Source of the DNA: Crenobacter caeni
GTDB taxonomy: Bacteria > Pseudomonadota > Gammaproteobacteria > Burkholderiales > Chromobacteriaceae
Reading direction: 5' to 3'
Assembly (NCBI RefSeq): GCF_010435965.1
Contig: NZ_JAAGAA010000003.1
Coordinates: 62,001 to 126,000, forward strand
DNA length: 64,000 nucleotides
The notes beneath the pieces were generated by a model. The model was given only the letters and a program-made list of their open reading frames with translations. It was not told the origin of the DNA and searched no databases. The first letter of the stretch is position 1. Every line of letters begins with the position of its first letter. Positions 45,794-57,134 of the stretch are shown here, piece by piece. Both the position numbers and the translations under genes were made by a program.

Positions 45794-45816
45794 ACCGCAG
45801 CTTTGCCTGCGGTTTT
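45794..45816 (+). terminator. Intrinsic terminator after rpsU
   Basis: ACCGCAG (45794-45800) pairs with CTGCGGT (45807-45813) and is followed by TTT. This mirrors the rpsU-dnaG terminator of the E. coli operon. Confidence 0.7.
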
Positions 45817-45885
45817 GCCATTTGTACTCCCGATTTTTCGCCGGCGGCCAGGCCTCCGGCGTTTCCTTCCCGTGGCAGGTGTGCG

Positions 45886-46332
45886 ATGACGCTCAAGCAA
45901 CAGATCAACGACGACATGAAACAGGCGATGAAGGCGCGCGACAGCGTGCGTCTGGGCGCCATCCGCCTGCTGATGGCCGCGATCAAGCAAAAGGAAGTCG
46001 ACGAGCAGGTCGAACTGGACGACACGGCGGTGACCGCGGTCATCGACAAGATGATCAAGCAGCGCCGCGACTCGGTCGCCCAGTACAAGGCCGGCGGCCG
46101 TGAAGACCTGGTCGAGGCCGAGAGCGCCGAGATCGACGTGCTGTCCGGCTACATGCCGCAGCCGCTGAGTGAGGCCGAAATTGCCGCGCTGATCGAGCAG
46201 GCGGTCGCCGACAGCGGCGCCGCCGGCATGCAGGACATGGGCAAGGTGATGGCCCTGCTGCGTCCCAAACTTGCCGGCCGCGCCGACATGGCGGCGGTTT
46301 CCGCGCTGATCAAGGCCCGGCTGGCCCGCTGA
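45886..46332 (+). CDS. yqeY: GatB/YqeY domain protein
   Basis: A 148-residue, mostly helical protein with the YqeY pattern: LKQQINDDMKQAMKARDSVRLGAIRLLMAAIKQKEVD, IDKMIKQRRDSVAQYKAGGREDLVEAESAEIDVLSGYMPQPLSE and a GKVMALLRPKLAGRADM end. The domain resembles the tail of GatB; function as a free protein is unclear. Its position between rpsU and dnaG is conserved. Confidence 0.92.
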   Translation: MTLKQQINDDMKQAMKARDSVRLGAIRLLMAAIKQKEVDEQVELDDTAVTAVIDKMIKQRRDSVAQYKAGGREDLVEAESAEIDVLSGYMPQPLSEAEIAALIEQAVADSGAAGMQDMGKVMALLRPKLAGRADMAAVSALIKARLAR

Positions 46333-46341
46333 CCCGCCGGG

Positions 46342-48153
46342 ATGATCCCGCAGGACTTCATCGACCAGCTACTCTCCCGCGTCGACATCGTCGACGTGGT
46401 GGACCGTTACGTCCCGCTGAAGAAGGCCGGGCAGAACTATCTGGCGTGCTGCCCCTTCCACAAGGAGAAGTCGCCGTCGTTCACCGTCAGCCCGTCCAAG
46501 CAGTTCTACCACTGCTTTGGCTGCGGTGCGCACGGCTCGGCGATCGGCTTCGTGATGGAGTATCAGGGGCTGAATTTTGTCGACGCGGTGCGCCTGCTCG
46601 CCGACAGCCTCGGCATGCCGGTGCCCGAAGAGCGGCGCGGCGACCCCGTGCGCGAGCGCGCCGCCCGCGAGAGGCGCCTGTCGCTCGAGGAAATGCTGGC
46701 TTCGGCCGCGGCGTTTTACAAGCAGCAGTTGAAATCGTCGGCGCTTGCCGTCAGTTACCTTAAGGGGCGAGGTGTTACCGGCGAGATCGCCGCCCGCTAC
46801 GCGCTGGGCTTCGCGCCCGACGCGCGGATCGATGCGGTGCAGCCGCTCGCGACCCTGTTTGACGACTATCAGGACGAGCGGCTGGTCGAAGCGGGTCTGG
46901 TGATCGCCGGCGACGACGGCAAGCGTTACGACCGTTTCCGCGCCCGCGTGATGTTTCCGATCCGCAACCAGCGCGGCGGCATCATCGGTTTTGGTGGACG
47001 CATCCTGTCGAAGGAGAAGAGCGCGCACGCGCCGAAGTACCTGAACTCGCCGGAGACGCCGTTGTTCGAGAAGGGGCGCGAATTGTACGGCCTCTACGAG
47101 GCGCGGCAGGCGATCCGCGAGCAAAACCGGGTGCTGGTGGTCGAGGGTTATATGGACGTGGTCGCGCTGGCCCAGTTCGGCGTCGGCTACGCGGTGGCCA
47201 CGCTGGGTACGGCGACCACCGGCGAGCATGTGCGCAAGCTGCTGCGCCACGCCGACCAGGTCTACTTCTGTTTCGACGGGGACGCGGCCGGGCGCAAGGC
47301 GGCGTGGCGGGCGCTGGAAAACAGCCTGCCACAGTTGGTCGACGGCAAGGCGCTGCACTTCCTGTTCCTGCCGCAGGAGCACGACCCCGACTCGTACATC
47401 CGCGCGCACGGGGCCGAAGCGTTCGAGCGGCTACTGCTCGAGGAGAGCCTGCCGCTGTCTGCGTACTTCGTGCGCGAGATGACCGCGCGGGTCGACATGT
47501 CGACCCCGGAAGGGCACGCCGACCTGATTCGCCAGGCGACGCCCATGCTCGGGCAGATCGCCGCGCCGGCGCTGGGTTTCTTGATCCGCAAGCGGCTGGC
47601 CGAGCTGACCGGTATCGACCTGTCCGAGTTCGAGCGCCTGACCGGCGTCGAGAAGCCGGTCGCGCAAGGCCGGCGCGAATACAGGCTACCCAGGCAGGCG
47701 AGCCGGGTGCTGGCGACGTCGTCGGTGCGGCAACTGGTCAAGTGGCTGCTGATGAATCCGGAATGGGCGATGCAGGTAGCCGTGCCGGACAGCCTGCCGT
47801 TTGCCGGCGACATGGCGTGTCTGGTCGCGCTGATCGACAGGGTGCAGGCGAGCGAGCAGGTACCGACCAGCGCGAGGCTGGAAGAGGCATTCCGCGGCAC
47901 GCCTTATGAAACGCAGATCGACGCGGTGCTGCAGCAGGCGCTGCGCGACCCGGCCGAGATGGCCAACCCGGACGAGCTCGACCTCGACATGTTCCGCGAT
48001 GGTGTGCGCCGTCTGCTCGAATCCTGCGACGACGAGCTGTTCAGACAGTTGTCGCAGCGCGGACTAGAACACCTGAGCGACGAAGAAAAAAGATTGATGC
48101 AGGAACTGATGCGCCGGATGGCGGCGCGCACGGTGCATAGGCCGTCCGAGTGA
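46342..48153 (+). CDS. dnaG: DNA primase
   Basis: A 603-residue primase that lays down RNA primers at the replication fork. The zinc-binding domain has CCPFHKEKSPSFTVSPSKQFYHCFGC from about residue 36. The TOPRIM domain shows VVEGYMDVVALAQFGV and the metal-binding FCFDGDAAGRKAAW. The C-terminal DnaB-interacting domain is variable. It starts 9 bp after yqeY. Confidence 0.96.
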   Translation: MIPQDFIDQLLSRVDIVDVVDRYVPLKKAGQNYLACCPFHKEKSPSFTVSPSKQFYHCFGCGAHGSAIGFVMEYQGLNFVDAVRLLADSLGMPVPEERRGDPVRERAARERRLSLEEMLASAAAFYKQQLKSSALAVSYLKGRGVTGEIAARYALGFAPDARIDAVQPLATLFDDYQDERLVEAGLVIAGDDGKRYDRFRARVMFPIRNQRGGIIGFGGRILSKEKSAHAPKYLNSPETPLFEKGRELYGLYEARQAIREQNRVLVVEGYMDVVALAQFGVGYAVATLGTATTGEHVRKLLRHADQVYFCFDGDAAGRKAAWRALENSLPQLVDGKALHFLFLPQEHDPDSYIRAHGAEAFERLLLEESLPLSAYFVREMTARVDMSTPEGHADLIRQATPMLGQIAAPALGFLIRKRLAELTGIDLSEFERLTGVEKPVAQGRREYRLPRQASRVLATSSVRQLVKWLLMNPEWAMQVAVPDSLPFAGDMACLVALIDRVQASEQVPTSARLEEAFRGTPYETQIDAVLQQALRDPAEMANPDELDLDMFRDGVRRLLESCDDELFRQLSQRGLEHLSDEEKRLMQELMRRMAARTVHRPSE

Positions 48154-48160
48154 CGGTCCG

Positions 48161-48169
48161 TGATATACT
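48161..48169 (+). promoter_or_regulatory. Extended -10 promoter of rpoD
   Basis: TGA-TATACT forms an extended -10 element in the dnaG-rpoD gap, about 40 bp before the rpoD ATG. No convincing -35 is seen. Confidence 0.45.
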
Positions 48170-48208
48170 TAACTGTTTTTTTCGGCTTTTATCCGAGCAG
48201 GAAACGAA

Positions 48209-50146
<1,938 letters not shown>

Positions 50147-50197
50147 GCGGCTTGACCGCGCATTGCGACACGATATTCTGTTACAATGCGCGGCTAC

Positions 50198-50274
50198 GGG
50201 CCTTTAGCTCAGTCGGTTAGAGCAGAGGACTCATAATCCTTTGGTCCCGGGTTCGAGCCCCGGAGGGCCCACCA
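50198..50274 (+). tRNA. tRNA with CAU anticodon, probably tRNA-Ile2 (lysidine-modified)
   Basis: A 77-nt tRNA with encoded CCA. Acceptor GGGCCTT pairs with AGGGCCC (one T-G pair), the loop CTCATAA carries CAT at 50232-50234, and the T arm has GGTTCGAGCC. C4-G69 and C5-G68 in the acceptor stem agree with the determinants used by TilS to recognise tRNA-Ile2 in E. coli, and TTGGTC after the anticodon stem resembles ileX. Elongator tRNA-Met is the alternative. Confidence 0.9.
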
Positions 50275-50279
50275 AATAT

Positions 50280-50309
50280 CGAAGGCCACCCCATGCGGGG
50301 TGGCCTTCG
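50280..50309. terminator. Hairpin after the CAU tRNA
   Basis: A 13-bp stem (50280-50292 with 50297-50309) with a short loop. The T tract is weak on the plus strand, so it may end transcription only partly, or serve the convergent small gene. Confidence 0.55.
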
Positions 50310-50331
50310 TGCATTTGGGGCCAATGCCGCT

Positions 50332-50550
50332 TCAGGCTTCAGGCTTCAGGCGCTCGATTGTCCGCTCGGCGAGCTCGGCCGGCGGCGTCAACTGGTCGAG
50401 CCGCTGCAACGCGATGGCGGCGAATTCCTCGCATAGCGGATGGCCGCAGCAGTGGATGTCGTGCCGGACAAGGCGTGAGCGGTAGCGCAGCAGCACGGTC
50501 GCCTGCCTGGCGCAGAAATCGCAACGGATGGAGGGGGAGGCGGCGGGCAC
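50332..50550 (-). CDS. Small Cys-rich hypothetical protein
   Basis: A possible 72-residue protein starting at a GTG. It has C10 and C13 (CDFC), then C34, C35, H37 and C40 (CCGHPLC), a layout that could bind one zinc, followed by an amphipathic ALQRLDQL...ELAERTIERL helix. I do not recognise the family. A heptamer (GCTTCAG) repeated three times spans its stop codon. The start has no strong ribosome site. It is divergent from the 57-residue gene, with an AT-rich patch between them. Confidence 0.5.
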   Translation of the reverse strand: MPAASPSIRCDFCARQATVLLRYRSRLVRHDIHCCGHPLCEEFAAIALQRLDQLTPPAELAERTIERLKPEA

Positions 50551-50756
50551 AAGGGTTCCAGATGGTCGTAGTCGGTAGTACTGGATTGGATAGTGAACCG
50601 ATTTCGTGCGGGTAGGGTGGACTGATTGGTAAGCTCCGCTTGCGATTCATGCAAATATCAATTAAATGACATTGAATTTTGCAATGATAATACAAGCAAA
50701 CTGGACGTGCTGTAAGCTAGGTAATAATATTAGGAAAATATTATTTAGGAAGCAAT

Positions 50757-50930
50757 ATGTCCACTGTCGAACTTACTCCGGAGTTGCTGGCTTTCGTCAC
50801 GCTCCGCCTGCGCCACGCCGTCTCCAACGGCCGCTACCTGACTCCCGAGCTGCTCAGCCAGTCGATCGAGGAATACACCGAACGCGCAGAAGTGCCGGAC
50901 GCCACACTCCCGCAGGCGTCCGGCCAGTAG
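50757..50930 (+). CDS. Small hypothetical protein (57 residues)
   Basis: ATG 50757 preceded by TAGGAAGC (good spacing) opens a 57-codon frame ending TAG at 50930. The protein begins MSTVELTPELLAFVTLRLRH and contains NGRYLTPELLSQSIEEYTERAEVP, predicted to be two helices; no cysteine, signal or membrane segment. Codon use is GC-rich like its surroundings although the upstream 150 bp are AT-rich (GTAATAATATTAGG could supply a -10). Family unknown. It converges with the chemoreceptor gene (13-bp gap). Confidence 0.55.
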   Translation: MSTVELTPELLAFVTLRLRHAVSNGRYLTPELLSQSIEEYTERAEVPDATLPQASGQ

Positions 50931-50943
50931 GTCGCCATCCGCC

Positions 50944-52926
50944 CTAGAGCCGGAAGCGCTTGATCCGGCCGTCGAGTTCGCCGGCGAGAGAGGCCAGCGA
51001 CGAGGTGGCTGTGCGGGAGGCCGCCAGTGCTTGGTCGCTTTGCTGCAGCATGCCGTGGATCTGCTCGACGTGACGGGTGATGTCCAGGCTGGCGCTGGTC
51101 TGTTCGGCCGTGGCGGCCGCGATATCGTCCATCATGCCGCGGATTTCCCGGGTGTTGTTTTCGATGTCGCGCAGCGAGCCGGCCGACCGGTCGGACTGCG
51201 TGCGGCCTTCCTCGACAAGTGCGAGCGCGTCGTCCATGTTCTGTGCCGCCTTGCCGGTCTCCTGCTGCATGGCGGCGATCGTCGAGCGGATCTCGACGGT
51301 GGCGGACGCCGAGCGCTCGGCCAGTTTGCGGACCTCGTCGGCGACGACGGCGAAGCCCCGGCCCTGTTCGCCCGCCCGCGCGGCTTCGATCGCCGCGTTC
51401 AGCGCGAGCAGGTTGGTCTGGTCGGCGATCTCGTGGATGGTCTCGACGATGCCGCCGATGCGGGTCGACTGTGCCTCCAGTGAACGGATGACTGCAGCGA
51501 CTTCGCCGACGCTGTGCGCGATGTTGCCGATGCCGGCATGGGTGACCGCGACTTCGCGGGCGGCCCGCTTGGCCAGTTCGCCCGCTGCGTGAACCTGAGT
51601 ACGGGCAGTGCCGGAGGCATCGGCGATCTGCGCGATGCTAGACGAGAGCTGTTCGATGCTGCTGGCGGTAGCGGTCGCCGCACGGCTCTGTTCGCTGCCG
51701 CTGCGCGCAAGCTCGCCGACCCGCTCGCTCAGTGCGCCGCTGTCGCGGCTCAGCGTCAGTCCGTTGTCCCGCACGTCCAGCATCATCTGCTGCAGGCCAC
51801 CGAGAAAAGCGTTGAGCGATGCGCTCGCCTGCGCGACTTCATCCCGCCCCCTGACCGGCAGGCGGAAGGTGAGGTCTCCCTGGCCGCCGGCCAGATTGGC
51901 AAGGGTTTGGTTGAGCGCGGCCAGCGGCGTGAGCTGGCGGTTCAGCAGCCAGGCGTAGACCAGTAGCAGCAGTACGGTCAGTGCGGCGCCGGTCGCCAGG
52001 TCGCGTGCCAGTGCCGCGCGCGCCGGCGCGGTTGCCGCGTCGAGCGGGGTAGACACGCGAACAGCCCACTGCTTGCCGGTCTCGCCGACGCTGACGGGAT
52101 AAATGTCGTGCATGAAGCCGGCGTCGTCTTCGTAATGCCAGGGCTTGCCGGCGGCGATGGCGTCCCGTGCTGCGGCCGGCAGCGTCGGGTCTGCCTTGCC
52201 CCTTTGCCCAGCGTCGGCGCCGGTCAGTTGCAGGCCGCCGTTCGAGTAGATGGTCATGTAGCCGTCTCCATGCGGCCTGACCTGGCCTGCAATCGCCTGC
52301 AGGGTGTCCAGCGCGATATCAACGCCGGAAACACCCGCGAAGCGGCCGGCCACGAAGATGGGAGAGGAGACCGTGGCCATCAGCACCTTGGCGTCGGGGT
52401 CGATGTAAGGCTCGCTCATCTGGCTCTTGCCGCTGGCCTTGGGGGCAGTGTAATAGCCGTCCTTGTAGCTTTCCCCTACGCCCCACTCGACGGCTGGCTG
52501 CCCTTTGTCGCGGTACCAGTAGACGCCGAACTGGCCGCCAGCCTGTCCTTGTTCGCTACCCGCCAGTTCGGCATCGCGCCCGTCCAGCCCGTCAGGCTCG
52601 GCGACGATGAAAACGCCGACCGCGTCCTGCTGCGCGTCGAGCGCGCGGCGGGTCGCGTCGGACAGCAGTGCGCGAACGTCGGTGCCTGGTGTGGCCTGGG
52701 CCGCTGCCGCGCCTTGCGCGAGGGTGGTGCTCACGGTGTACGCCGGTTGTAGCCGCTGCTGCAGCGCCATCGCCTCGCGCTCGGCGAGCAGCTTCGCCGA
52801 ATCCGCTACGTTCTGCCGTGCCTCCCGCCAGCGTTCGTAGCTGCTCAGGCCGATCAGTGTGGCAAAGCCGGCGACGATCAGCGCGCCGACCCACACCAGC
52901 AGACGGCTGCGGATGGTATTGAACAT
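50944..52926 (-). CDS. Methyl-accepting chemotaxis protein with dCache-like sensor
   Basis: A 660-residue chemoreceptor. An N-terminal membrane helix ([19 protein letters not shown]) is followed by a periplasmic double-Cache-type sensor of about 270 residues ([51 protein letters not shown]), a second helix ([20 protein letters not shown]), HAMP, and the signalling hairpin [41 protein letters not shown]. The ligand is unknown; dCache domains often bind amino or organic acids. ATG 52926 follows AGGGGGAG. Confidence 0.93.
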   Translation of the reverse strand: MFNTIRSRLLVWVGALIVAGFATLIGLSSYERWREARQNVADSAKLLAEREAMALQQRLQPAYTVSTTLAQGAAAAQATPGTDVRALLSDATRRALDAQQDAVGVFIVAEPDGLDGRDAELAGSEQGQAGGQFGVYWYRDKGQPAVEWGVGESYKDGYYTAPKASGKSQMSEPYIDPDAKVLMATVSSPIFVAGRFAGVSGVDIALDTLQAIAGQVRPHGDGYMTIYSNGGLQLTGADAGQRGKADPTLPAAARDAIAAGKPWHYEDDAGFMHDIYPVSVGETGKQWAVRVSTPLDAATAPARAALARDLATGAALTVLLLLVYAWLLNRQLTPLAALNQTLANLAGGQGDLTFRLPVRGRDEVAQASASLNAFLGGLQQMMLDVRDNGLTLSRDSGALSERVGELARSGSEQSRAATATASSIEQLSSSIAQIADASGTARTQVHAAGELAKRAAREVAVTHAGIGNIAHSVGEVAAVIRSLEAQSTRIGGIVETIHEIADQTNLLALNAAIEAARAGEQGRGFAVVADEVRKLAERSASATVEIRSTIAAMQQETGKAAQNMDDALALVEEGRTQSDRSAGSLRDIENNTREIRGMMDDIAAATAEQTSASLDITRHVEQIHGMLQQSDQALAASRTATSSLASLAGELDGRIKRFRL

Positions 52927-53028
52927 GATGACTCCCCCTTGCTTGACTTCATTTGATATCTGCCCGTTTCGACGGGTCTCGCGAAGCAGTGTAAAGGCGA
53001 GGCGGAGGGGGCGGGAGTGGCAGGCAAG

Positions 53029-53059
53029 AAAAAACCGCCATCCGGTGGCCGGTGGCGGT
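53029..53059 (-). terminator. Intrinsic terminator after murA
   Basis: ACCGCCA (53034-53040 on plus) pairs with TGGCGGT (53053-53059), with further GC pairing inside, and is followed on the minus strand by six T. A perfect 16-bp palindrome at 53066-53081 lies between the murA stop and this structure. Confidence 0.75.
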
Positions 53060-53085
53060 CTGTATGTTGAAAATTTTCAACAGGT

Positions 53086-54589
<1,504 letters not shown>

Positions 54590-54614
54590 TTTTGAAACAC
54601 CTTGGGGAAACATC

Positions 54615-55370
54615 CTAGTGGCGAAGCTTGTAGCCGACTTTGATCAACCACAAGGCCAGGGCGGACAGAATGATGAAACTGGCGGCCACCACCGACAGCG
54701 CAAGCCAGGGGCTGACGTCGGCGTGGCCGAAAAAGCCGTAGCGGAACCCGTCGATCATGTAGAACACCGGGTTCAGGTGCGACAGCGCGCGCCATACCGG
54801 CGGCAGGCTGTCGATCGAATAGAACACGCCGGACAGGAAGGTCAGCGGCAGGATGATGAAGTTCTGGAACGCCGCCAGCTGGTCGAACTTCTCCGCCCAG
54901 ATGCCGGCGATCAGCCCGAGCGTGCCGAGCACGCCGCAGCCGAGCAAAGCAAAGGCGAAAATCCACGGCAGCGAAACCGGCAGCGGCAGGCCGAAGCCTA
55001 TGGTCACCGCGATGACGCCTGCGCCGACCACCAAGCCGCGCACCACGGCGGCGGCAAGATAAGCGGCAAACAGCTGCAGCGGGCCCAGCGGCGAGAGCAG
55101 CAGGAACACGATATTGCCGGTGATCTTCGACTGGATCAGGCTGGACGACGCATTGGCGAACGCGTTCTGCGTCATTGACATCATGGCGAGGCCGGGGATC
55201 AGGAAGGCGGTGTAGCTGACGCCGGGGTAGACGTCGGCGTGGCGCGCCATCACGTGCGAGAAGATCAGCTGGTACATCAGCGCGGTCAGTACAGGCGCGG
55301 CCACCGTCTGGAAGGCGACCTTCCAGAAGCGCAGCACCTCCTTGCGCAACAGCGTGAGGAATCCCTGCAT
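54615..55370 (-). CDS. ABC-2 type exporter permease (YadH-like)
   Basis: A 251-residue six-helix permease beginning MQGFLTLLRKEVLRFWKV, with the ABC-2 features FLIPGLAMMSMTQNAFANASSSLIQSKITGNIVFLLLSPLGP and LPLTFLSGVFYSIDSLPPVWRALSHLNPVFYMIDGFRYG, as in E. coli YadH. Its start overlaps the ATPase stop by one base (TGATG). Substrate unknown. The open frame runs further upstream inside the ATPase gene but has no start context. Confidence 0.9.
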   Translation of the reverse strand: MQGFLTLLRKEVLRFWKVAFQTVAAPVLTALMYQLIFSHVMARHADVYPGVSYTAFLIPGLAMMSMTQNAFANASSSLIQSKITGNIVFLLLSPLGPLQLFAAYLAAAVVRGLVVGAGVIAVTIGFGLPLPVSLPWIFAFALLGCGVLGTLGLIAGIWAEKFDQLAAFQNFIILPLTFLSGVFYSIDSLPPVWRALSHLNPVFYMIDGFRYGFFGHADVSPWLALSVVAASFIILSALALWLIKVGYKLRH

Positions 55371-56272
55371 CAGGCCGCCCCTCCTTGCATCATGCGCATG
55401 AATACGCTCTCCAGGTCGGTCTCGATCACCGTCATTTCGCGCACCTCGACGCCGGCGGTGCGCAAGGTGGCGAGCAGGGATTCGATTGCCGCGATATCGG
55501 GCAGCCTGAGCACCACCCGTTCGCCCTCGTCGCGTACATGCAGCGCTTGCAGGGACGCCGGCAGCGGCGCGGACAGCTTGAGCGAGATGTCGCGCTTGTT
55601 GCTGTGCGCGAGCAGTTTGGCCTTGTCCTCCAGCGCGATCAGCCGCCCTTTCTTCAGCATCGCGATGCGGCTGCACAGCGCTTCGGCCTCTTCCAGGTAA
55701 TGCGTGGTCAGCACGATGGTGTGGCCCGCCGCGTTCAGTTCGCGCACGAAGGCCCACAGGCTCTGCCGCAGTTCGACGTCGACGCCGGCAGTCGGCTCGT
55801 CCAGCACGATGACCGGCGGCTTGTGCACCAGCGCCTGCGCGACCATCACCCGCCGCTTCATGCCGCCGGAGAGCGCGCGCAGGTTGCTGCCCGCCTTGTC
55901 GGCGAGGCCGAGCTTGGCGAGCAACTCGTCGATCCAGTCGTCGTTGCGGGCGATGCCGAAGTAGCCTGACTGGAAGCGTAGCGTCTCGCGCACGCTCAGG
56001 AAAGGGTCGAACACCAGTTCCTGCGGGACGACGCCGAGCTTCATGCGCGCCTGGTAGGCGTCGCTGACGGTATCGTGGCCGAGGATGCGGATGCTGCCGG
56101 CGCTCTGGCGGGTAAGGCCGGCCATGCTCGAGATCAGCGTGGTCTTGCCCGCGCCGTTCGGCCCGAGCAGGGCGAAGAACTCGCCCTGCTCAACCTGGAA
56201 GCTGACGTCATCGAGTGCGGTGAAAGAACCGTACTGCTTGCTGACCGATGAAATGACAATGGCGGGAGGCAT
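55370..56272 (-). CDS. ABC exporter ATP-binding protein (YadG-like)
   Basis: A 300-residue ATPase: Walker A LLGPNGAGKTTLIS, Q-loop VVPQELVFDPFLSVRETLRFQ, signature LRALSGGMKRRVMVAQALVHKPP, Walker B VIVLDEPTAGVD and the H-loop TTHYLEEAEALC, plus a C-terminal extension typical of YadG. With the permease it forms a two-gene exporter directly upstream of ibaG-murA; a cell-envelope role is likely but not shown. Confidence 0.92.
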   Translation of the reverse strand: MPPAIVISSVSKQYGSFTALDDVSFQVEQGEFFALLGPNGAGKTTLISSMAGLTRQSAGSIRILGHDTVSDAYQARMKLGVVPQELVFDPFLSVRETLRFQSGYFGIARNDDWIDELLAKLGLADKAGSNLRALSGGMKRRVMVAQALVHKPPVIVLDEPTAGVDVELRQSLWAFVRELNAAGHTIVLTTHYLEEAEALCSRIAMLKKGRLIALEDKAKLLAHSNKRDISLKLSAPLPASLQALHVRDEGERVVLRLPDIAAIESLLATLRTAGVEVREMTVIETDLESVFMRMMQGGAA

Positions 56273-56298
56273 GCGGCCGCTGACCGGGCAAAAGCGGC

Positions 56299-56304
56299 AT
56301 TATA
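56299..56304 (-). promoter_or_regulatory. Perfect -10 hexamer at the end of tetR, before the ABC exporter
   Basis: TATAAT read on the minus strand (56304-56299) overlaps the TAA stop of the TetR gene and lies 27 bp upstream of the ATPase ATG. The sequence 17 bp upstream is a poor -35, so activity is uncertain. Confidence 0.4.
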
Positions 56305-56962
56305 GCGTTAAACCGCCGCCCGCATGCGCCTCCGCAATCCAGCTGCGGTCGCGGAAGATGCCGCAAAAGAGCGGAGAGAGCAAGGTGGCGGCCTGGGCGT
56401 CCAGCGGCACGATGTCGGGGGCGGCCAGCCACAATTGCACGAGGCCGCGGCGCAGCGCCTGCAGGCTCAGCGCGGCTTGCTGGGCGGTCACGCCTGCCTG
56501 TAGCTGCCCCTGCGTCGCCGCGCATTCGAGCATGGCCAGCGTGCGCTGGTGCTGCTCGGAGATCCAGCTGCGGCTGTCTGCCTGCAGCGAACCCGTCTCG
56601 TCGACGTATTCGCAGCGCAGGTAGATGATGCCGAGCACCTTCGCCACGTCGTCGTGACGGGTGATGATCGAGAAGCTCTCCAGGCAGTGCCGCCACAGGC
56701 TGGCCGCGGCATTGAGTTTGGCGCTTTCGAGCATGCGCTGGTAGCTTGGCTCGAATTGGGGCGCGATCCGGTTGCACATCGCGTTGAAGATCTCGTCCTT
56801 GCCAGCGAAGTGCCAGTAGATGGCGCCACGGGTGACGCCGGCCGCGCTGGCGATATCCGACAGGGTGGCGCGGTTGACCCCCTTCGCCCAGAACACCCCG
56901 GTGGCGGCATCCAGGATGCTTTGCCGGGTTTGTTCCGCTTCTTCCTTGGTCTTTCTGGCCAT
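56300..56962 (-). CDS. TetR family repressor (AcrR/MtrR-like)
   Basis: A 220-residue regulator. The N-terminal helix-turn-helix is TLSDIASAAGVTRGAIYWHFAGKDEIF (about residues 33-59), preceded by ARKTKEEAEQTRQSILDAA as in AcrR/MtrR. The rest is an all-helical ligand-binding domain. It is divergent from an RND efflux operon with a long inverted repeat between them, the layout of mtrR-mtrCDE. Expected to repress the pump until a hydrophobic or cationic compound binds. Confidence 0.92.
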   Translation of the reverse strand: MARKTKEEAEQTRQSILDAATGVFWAKGVNRATLSDIASAAGVTRGAIYWHFAGKDEIFNAMCNRIAPQFEPSYQRMLESAKLNAAASLWRHCLESFSIITRHDDVAKVLGIIYLRCEYVDETGSLQADSRSWISEQHQRTLAMLECAATQGQLQAGVTAQQAALSLQALRRGLVQLWLAAPDIVPLDAQAATLLSPLFCGIFRDRSWIAEAHAGGGLTL

Positions 56963-57033
56963 GCTCTGTCCGTATTGATTCCATGTAAAAGGCGACTGAA
57001 TGGAACCTGTATTAAATTAGTAATTAGGATTTC

Positions 57034-57065
57034 ATTTTACATCCATGCGTGTATGTATGTAAAAT
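57034..57065. promoter_or_regulatory. Inverted-repeat operator between tetR and the efflux operon
   Basis: ATTTTACAT (57034-57042) and ATGTAAAAT (57057-57065) are perfect inverted arms; 13 of 16 positions match across the full 32-bp site. The core resembles TACATACAT-N-ATGTATGTA, the E. coli AcrR operator. It is centred at 57049.5, about 87 bp from the tetR start and 85 bp from the adaptor start, so it can control both. Confidence 0.7.
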
Positions 57066-57134
57066 TAGCGGTTTGTTATACGACCATGTCAGATCAGGGG
57101 CGCGTACTGGCGCGGCCAAATCGAGGGTGACCAG

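Noticed and set aside
50275-50943. Genomic island inserted at the CAU tRNA
   Set aside because: No integrase, no direct repeat of the tRNA 3' end, and under 700 bp; only the AT-rich patch and small genes remain worth noting.
52927-53028. A sigma-28 (FliA) promoter for the chemoreceptor gene
   Set aside because: No TAAAG-like -35 with a GCCGATAA-like -10 at the right spacing.
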